Positions 13,901-22,900 of a stretch of 64,000 nucleotides of DNA are shown piece by piece. The notes beneath the pieces are model-generated. The model was not told the DNA's origin and made no database searches. It was given only the letters and a program-made list of their open reading frames with translations. Every line of letters begins with the position of its first letter. Positions within the stretch are counted from its first letter, which is position 1. The stretch comes from Methanobrevibacter millerae. GTDB taxonomy: Archaea; Methanobacteriota; Methanobacteria; Methanobacteriales; Methanobacteriaceae. The DNA lies in the NCBI GenBank assembly GCA_015063005.1, contig SUTF01000001.1:1-64000 (forward strand), written 5' to 3'. The position numbers were made by a program, and so were the translations under genes.

Positions 13901-16900
13901 TGTAGTTAGCAGTGTAGTTTGCATTTCCACCATATTCAACTATCAATGTCTTATCGCCAGCAGTTAGATTTTCGATTGTTATGACAGCCTTACCATCAGT
14001 AATGTTATCTGTAGTGTATGTTTTACCGTCGATAGTTACTGTTATATTGCCTGTCGCATCAACTGGAATTTCGACAGTTACAGTAGCATTGCCTCCGGCT
14101 TTGGCTTCAGTTACTGTGACATTCATTTTCGTATCATGTTTTGGAATAGTTATCGTAGCGTTAGTTGTAATGGTATTATTTCCATCAGTGTAAATTACAG
14201 TAATGTTATTCACACCAGGAGTCATGTTTTCAAGAGTGATAATTGCACTACCGTTTTCAACAATAACGGTCTTATTGGTTCCATTTGGAAGAACAACAGT
14301 CACATTTCCAGTTATGTTTTCAGGCACAGTTACAACAACTGTAGTACTGTTTACCACAGTTGTTACAGGCAATTGTTTTTCTGCAGCAGTTACATTGAAT
14401 TTTACATCCAATTCTGTTCCTTTATAATTTTTATCATCAGCAAATACTACATGAGCCTCTTTTTCGCCAACAGTTAGTTTAGCCATTTGAATAATTGAAG
14501 CTGCATCACCTGTGTATGTTTCACCACCAACAGTTATTGTCACTTGTCCAGAGTAATCATCAGGAACAACCATTATGAATGTTGAATTCATTGCATCAGT
14601 GACATTTACACCAATTACAGTTGGTTGTAAGTTAATTTGAGTTACATTGAATGTAGTGTCATTTGTTTGGACAGTGTAGTTTTCATCACCATCATAGATA
14701 ACCTCCACAGCGTATTTATCGACATTCAAACCAGTGACATTGAATTTAGCAATACCATTCTCAAGTTTTGCAGTGTAGTTTTTATTAGCTACAGTAATTG
14801 TTACATAACCTGTTTGAGCTATTGGAGTTTGTACAGTAATTTGTGCCACTTCATTGTATGGAGTGTCTTTAACAGTTACATTTACCATAGATTTATGTTT
14901 ATTCACAGTGAATGTGTATGAATCTGATGAGCTTTCATAGTTGTCATCACCAGGATAGTATACTACAACAGTGTGTTTTCCAACAGTTAATTTGGATTTA
15001 TCAATGATTATTCTGTTGTTTTCAAGAGATTTATCATCAATTACTTCATCATCAATATAAACAATAGGATTACCAGTGCATGATACAGTAATATTAATTA
15101 TTGCATCATCGCCGGCACTTAAATCACTAGGAGTTACATTAATTTCAATGTGTGATTGAGCTTTGCTTATGAAGAATTTATAGGTTGTATTTACATCTGA
15201 GTTATAATCATCAGCGCTTGTGAAGGTTACATTAGCTTCCTTAAGACCTGCACCCAATCCATCCAATTCGATTACAACTTCACCATCAGCAATTTCTTTT
15301 GAGTATGTTTTATCTCCGACTTTAATTTCTATAGTACCATTAGCTTTTCCAGATACTTTAACAGTAGCTGTAGCATTATTTGGATAAGTCGTGTCAGTAA
15401 TTGTTACATTTATTGTAGGATTAATAACTGAAACTGTAAATGATGGATTAAGAACCAAATCATTATAGTTATCATCACCATAGAAAGTTACAGTAGCTTG
15501 TTTAGCTCCTTTTAAGAGTTTTTCCATTTCAATAAGTGTTTTTACAGCTCCATCATATTTTACGCTATCAACTTCAATGCTTACATTTCCTTTAAAGTCA
15601 TTGAGGATGGTTATGATGAATGAGATGTTTACATCAACCGTTACGTTTTGAGCTATGACTGAAGCATTCAAGTCCGCTTTTGTAATGTTGAAGAATGTGC
15701 TGTTTTGATTAATTCCGTAAATTCCATCACTCAAGTAAGTTACATTTACTTCATATCTTCCAACATCCAATCCAGAAGCATTGAATGTAGCAGTTCCTTC
15801 TTTGATTTCCAAGACAACATCAATTGCAGTTCCGTTAACAACAACTCTTACATATCCTTTTTGAGCAGCAGGAACTTTAACAGTGATTACTGAGTCATTC
15901 CCATATACGACAGTAGTGGCACTTACATTTACTAATGCATCTTTAAGATCAACAGTATTGTTAGTGGCATTGAAAGCGCTTGTGAAGTTTGCATCACCAC
16001 TATAGATTACAACAACAGTGTTATTTCCATTTGTTAATACATTCTCCAATATTGCCTTGCCATCATCGTTGACATCTTTAAAGTATTTTTTACCGTTAAT
16101 TATGAATGTTACATTACCCGTTGCACCAGCAGAAACTGTAGCGATTACATTTTGACCATCTTGTGTAATGACAACAGTTGAATTTGCCTTACCAATGTTG
16201 AATTTGACAGAAGCAGTTAAATTTGTGTTATAATCATCTGAAGTTGTAAAGTTGACCAATGCATCTTTTACACCTGCAGACAATCCGGTTAAATCAATTT
16301 GAACATGACCATTTGAAATAGTTTTATTGAAGTGTTTATCCCCAACAGCAATATCAACAGTACCATTTGCATAATCTGAAACATCAACAATAGCTACAGA
16401 TTTATTTGGATAAGTTACATCATCAATAGTCACATTAATTATAGGAGTAACTCTTGAAACTTCAAATTTAACTTCAACAGACTTATTATTGTAATTGTTA
16501 TCTCCATAGAATGTTACATTAGCAGTGTAGATTCCAGCAGGTAACTTATCGATAGCGATTAAAGCCTTTGTAATATTATCATAATAGCCCACATCACCAA
16601 TAGCAATGTTTACTTTTCCATTAAAGTCATCAGTAATATTGATTACAAAGCTTGCATTATCTTTGACAGTGACATTTTGACCTATTACCTCAGCAGCAAG
16701 TTCATTATTTTTAGTAATGTTGAAGTAAGTATGGTTTTGGGCAACACCATAATTATCATCACCCAAGTAAGTTACATTAACAATATATTTTCCAGCATCC
16801 AATCCACGAGCATTGAATTTGGCTTCTCCATTTACGATTTTGACAGTCACATTTACAAGAGTATCGTTTACAGTTATGGTCACATATCCGGTTTGAGCAA

Positions 16901-19900
16901 CAGGAACTTTAACAGTGATTTCAGATGCATCACCATAAGTCACATTAGTTGCAGTTACATTTACTGAAGCAGTGTTTTTAGCAATAGGGAAATTAGTGGA
17001 GTTTTTAGATGAAGTAAAGTTAATGTCTCCATTGTAAACAACCACTACAGAGTTATTTCCAATAGTTAAATTATTTTTATCCAATGTTGCAGTATTTCCT
17101 GTTAAATCGACAGTATAATTTCTTCCACCCACATAGAATGTTACGCTTCCAGTAACATTAACAGGAAGTACTGTAGCGATTACATTACCATCTGCATCTT
17201 GTGATAATGCTACATTAGATTCCGCTTGATTGATTAAGAATTTAGTTGAATTTGTTTTACTTAAATATCTGCTGTCACCGGTATAGTTTGCAACAACAGT
17301 ATGTAATCCGCCAGATAGATTATTCAACGTTAAACTACCTTTACCATCATTATCTATCGTGACTGGATGATATTGGCCATCAATTGTTAAGTTCACTCGT
17401 TTATTTTTAATATCACTAGGCAATATTACAGTAAATACAGTATTTTGACCATAAGTATGTGCTTCAACAGACAAACCTAAATTCCAGTCGTCAGTTGCAG
17501 TTACATTGAATTTATTTCCGTTATTGGATTTCAATGCATACACATTATCTCCAGGATATGTCACATTGACAACATATTGACCAGGACTGCTTAAAACAGT
17601 ACTGTTTACGTTTAGAATAGCTAATCCATTATTAACAGATACATTTTCATATTTTGTATTATTCACGAAAACAGTCAAGTTTTTGGTAACTGTAGTAGGA
17701 AGGCTTATGTAAATGGTAGCATTTTCACCAAGTTTTACGTCATTTACATTTACAGTTATATTGTAATTGCTGGTTTGACCAACACGGAATGAAAGTTTTG
17801 TGGAATTGCCGTTGAAGAAATCGTCCCCTCCATAGTCAACTTCAATATTATTATACTCACCTTCAGGAAGATCGAAAACATCGAATTGTGCTTCTCCTTT
17901 TGGATTCAATTTATCATAGTATGTTTTACCACCAACAGTAATGTTTACAAATCCTGTTGCATTCTTTTTGGCATAAGTGTCATTTACAATTACAATAATT
18001 GTTTGTTTTTCACCAACATCAATTATTAGTTTAATTGGAGTTGCATTGACAGTTGTATTTAATTTATATATAGTAAATGAAGTTAAATTGGTTGCATATG
18101 CATAGTATGCATTTTCCTCAAGAACCACACCAACATCATGGTCGCCCGTGGTTAAATACTCATCAACAGTGATTTCAAGTCTACCAGTGTAGTTTCCATC
18201 AGTGCCTTTTTCCATTGTGACATCCTTAACTTCTTTTCTTCCATGCAAATTAAAGTGGACGGTTCCATTGGAGTTTGTAGTGATTAATGCAATAATATTT
18301 TCACCATAAGTTATATTCTCAATATTAACTATAATCCAGGACTGACGTAGATGGATTGTGGATGTGTTAATTGCAATTGAACCAAAGTGATAAGTATCAC
18401 CTGAATAATTTGCAGAGATTGTGTATGTTCCAGCACCCAAATTCATTATAGGCAAGGTTGCATTAGCGACAGACCAGGCAGTGAATTCAGTATTTGGAAT
18501 ATTTCTTTCATCAATATCTGTAATATTGACAGTAATGTTCTTAACAAGATTTCCATCACCATCACATATCAAGAATGTTACATTCTGACCTTTGATGGTG
18601 TAATTACTATCAATAGTAGGTTTTAATGTAGCATTTATTAAAACCCCATCAAAAGTTACATCGATTACATCAATTTCCACAGTTACCGGCATTTTAACAT
18701 TTAATGTACCTTTATAAATCTTATTATTTTTTAAACCTTCATCAATAGGAAGAAGATGGAAATTACCCTGATAGATACATTGAATCGTATCCGCATTATA
18801 TGGTAGGACATAATGATTTCCCGCATCCTGATAAACATCATTTGTAGTATTTAGGGAACGTACAGATATAATTGTGTTTAAATTATCGTCAGTAATGTTA
18901 GCGAAGAATGGGAAATACTCATTCCATGTTACATTATAAGACTCATTATTCAACATTTTTGTTGTAGTTTTTGTCCAGATTGTTCCATTATTATATATCA
19001 CATAATCAAAGTTGTTTTTATCAAGATACAAATTACCGTCGTTCCATATTGCATAATTAACAATATTAGATACAATTTCATCATCAATATCAGTTAAATA
19101 CATTGTATTTTTTGTTGGTTTATTGGATGTGATATTGTTTTTAGATAAATGGACTTCAGCAGTTTTATTGATTAAAATTGTATTTTTTGCATTTTCAAAT
19201 GTACAGTTAACTACAGTTGAATTTCCGGAATGGAAGTATAATGCAGTACCATAATCATCATCTGAATGAGTATCATTGAAAGTCACATTCTCAATTGTAA
19301 CATTACCATCAACATACATTCCACCACCGTAATCCCAAGAGGAGTAAGTAACATTGATAGATGAATTTTTTACATTGATGTCATATACATTGCTTAAATA
19401 GATAGTTCCTCCACAATAGTTAGCTCCAGAATCATAGAAGTAGCTATCTGTAATATTTACATTGTTGGAGTTAATCCATGCAATAGATCCACCATTTCTG
19501 AATGCAGTCTCATCATCAGTAGTCATATTATATACTACAGAATCATTACAGTTATCAGCAGAAATAGATCCACCAGACAAGTGAGCTTCATTATGTTTGA
19601 ATTTTGAATTGTATATTCCCAAATTGGTTGAGTTTTCCCAGTAGATTGCTCCACCTTCACCATAAACAGTACCATCAACATCAATATGGCCTGAAGCAAC
19701 ATTATACTTAAAGTAACAATAGCTGATATTTGCATTATCAGAATTAAATCCTGCTATCGCCCCACCATCAACTTTTGCATCGGAAGAAATGAAATTCGAA
19801 TAAGTGATTGTTACATTATCTCCACATAAGACAAGAGCACCACCGTTTGTTAATGAAGTACATGATGTGAAAGCTGTGTTGTTAATGGTCATGTTGTCAG

Positions 19901-22900
19901 ATCCTTCAGCCACGTATACTGCACCTGCATTAACAGAAATACATCTTGTAAAGTTTGTGTTGATAATTGTACCATTGTTTCCTACCCAATCTATAGCTCC
20001 ACCACGACCAGATATTGCATTGGATACATAATTATCTTCAAATGTTGAATTGTCAACTATACAATTGTCACTTTGAGGACCAACATAAATTGCGGCTCCA
20101 CTGTAGTCAGCAGTGTTGTTGATGAATGTGTAATTGTTAATATGAATATTGGACACACCTAACCAGGCAAGAGCTGCACCTGATACATATGCATGGTTTT
20201 TAGTGAATGTATTGTTTATACCAAATCCTCCAGTAGCTCCTGACTCCCTAGCTAAAGCTGCACCATAATCTGCACGGTTTGAAGTGAATTGGGTATGAGT
20301 AAGGTTTACCAGAGTAGCATTACAGTCAATAGCACCACCGTTTCCAGTAGCAACATTTTCTTCAAATATTAAATGAGACAATACGCTTTCACTTGATTCA
20401 CCGTTCAGGTATAATGCCCCACCATCATGAGCGGAATTTCTTGTGAAGTTGGAAAATGTAATGTTACCTTTTTGTGCGAGCCAATCTATAGCTCCACCAC
20501 GGTTTCCAGCTTCATTTTCATCGAAAATGGAATCGAAAATCATATTAGTAGAACCTTGACCTCCGACATAAACTGCTCCACCATTTCTTACAGCAGCGTT
20601 ATCATAGAAGCGAGTGTCATTTAAACTAACACCAGATGCTACAAGATTAATAGCTCCACCATCATGATAAGCACCGTTGCGTGTGAATGTAACATTTGTA
20701 ATGTTGGTATGGCCTGAATCACCACCGATGTGGATAGCTCCGCCATCAAATGCATGGTTGTTAGTGAAATTGGAATTTTTAATAGTGTTTTCACTTGAGT
20801 CTGCATCAATAGCTCCACCTTGACCATGAGTGGCATTGGTTACATTGTTTCCTTTGAAATCACAATTATTTATAGTGAAATTGTCACTGTGTTGAGTTGC
20901 ATATATTGCCCCACCGCTTTGATCTGCGATGTTGTCTGTGAATATATAATGATTGATGTTGATGTTTTTCACATCCATCCAGGCAAGAGCAGCACCGGCA
21001 ATGCCCGCATGATTTGAGGTGAAATTGTTATATTCACCAAATCCACTAGTAGCGCCGGATTCCCTACATAAAGCAGCACCATACTCACCAGCATAATTGG
21101 ATTCGAATAATGTATATGTAAGGTTCATATGAGTGGCATCACAATCGATAGCACCACCATTTTTAGTAGCATTGTTTGATTTGAAAATCACATGAGTAAT
21201 GTTGGTGTTGCTTGAAACTCCATTAAGATATATTGCACCACCATAATTAGCAGAGTTTCTAGTAAAGTTTGAATCTGCAATGTGGCCTGCATATGCTCTC
21301 CAGAATATTGCACCACCATCGTTTCCAGCCATATTTTCATCGAATTTTGAGTCATAAATCTTATTGGTAGTACCCTGACCACCCACATAAAGAGCACCAC
21401 CATTTCTTACAGCAGTGTTTTCATAGAAACGAGTGTCATTTAAGGTAACTGCGGATGCTTGCAAATTAATAGCTCCCCCATCAATGTCAGCGTTGTTTTT
21501 TGTAAAAGTTGAATTAGTAATATTTGTATTACCGGAATTACTGCCTACAAATAAAGCACCACCATAGAATGCATTGTTGTTTGTAAAGTTAGAGTTGATT
21601 ACAGAAGCATTATCAGCAACTACATCAATAGCTCCACCATGACCACCAGTTAAATTGGTAATATTATTTCCTTTAAATATGGAATTGTCGATTATACAAT
21701 TGTCACTTCCATTACCTATATATATTGCCCCACCGCTTGCATTAGCGGTGTTGTCGTAGAAACGGTAATAATTGATATGGATTCCAGTTACATTCATCCA
21801 GGCAAGAGCAGCTCCCGCAATATCTGCATGGTTTAATCTGAACGTGTTATTTTTACCGGATCCCCCAGTAGCTCCAGATTCCCTACATAAAGCAGCACCA
21901 TACTCACCTGCATAATTTGATATGAAGGTTGTGTTGTAAAGTTTACCTCCAGTAGCATTCCAGTCAATAGCCCCACCATTATAAGTAGCATTATTTCCGG
22001 TGAATGTTACGTTTGTGATTTGACTGTTGTCAGAATTTCCTCCAATGTAAACAGCACCACCATATTCTGCAGAGTTTTGTGTGAAGTTAGTGTTGAATAT
22101 TTGTCCTGCAGAAGCATTCCAGTTAATTGCTCCACCTTTACCATATGTAGCAATATTATTTGTGAAATATGAGGAGTTAATGAAATTGTTTTCACCGGTT
22201 CCTCCCACAAATATCGCCCCACCTTCAGATGCCGTGTTTTCTCTGAAATAAGTGTTATTTACTGCAACAGAAGATGCTGTTAAATCAATTGCACCACCAA
22301 TAGTAATCGCATTGTTTCTTAAAAATCCTGAATTAGTAATGTTAATGTTTCCTGAATCACTTCCAACATAGAGTGCACCACCAGTGTATGCATTGTTATT
22401 AATGAAAGTTGAATTTAAAATATTACCATCAACAGCATACCATTCAATAGCTCCACCATGACCACCAGTGAAATTAGTTACGTTGTTTCCAATGAATGTG
22501 GAATTGAAAATAGTACAGTTAGCACTGCCAACACCAACATATATTGCACCACCACTGAAATCCGCTGTGTTATCAATGAATGTATATGTATCAATGTAGA
22601 TTTTTTCTGCTTTTATCCATGCAAGAGCTGCACCAGCAATATCTGCATGGTTTAACCTAAATGTGTTATTTCTACCTGATCCACCGGTAGCACTTGCTTC
22701 CCTACATAGAGCAGCTCCGTTTTCAGCAACATTTGATTCGAAAGTAGTGTTGTAAAGACGCATTTTGGTAGCATTACAATCAATTGCACCACCATTTTTG
22801 ATAGCTTTATTGTTTGAGAACAGACACTCATCAATAGTACAATCTGAAGCAGATGAATTGTAGTATATACCACCACCATAACTTCCCGCATAGTTATATA

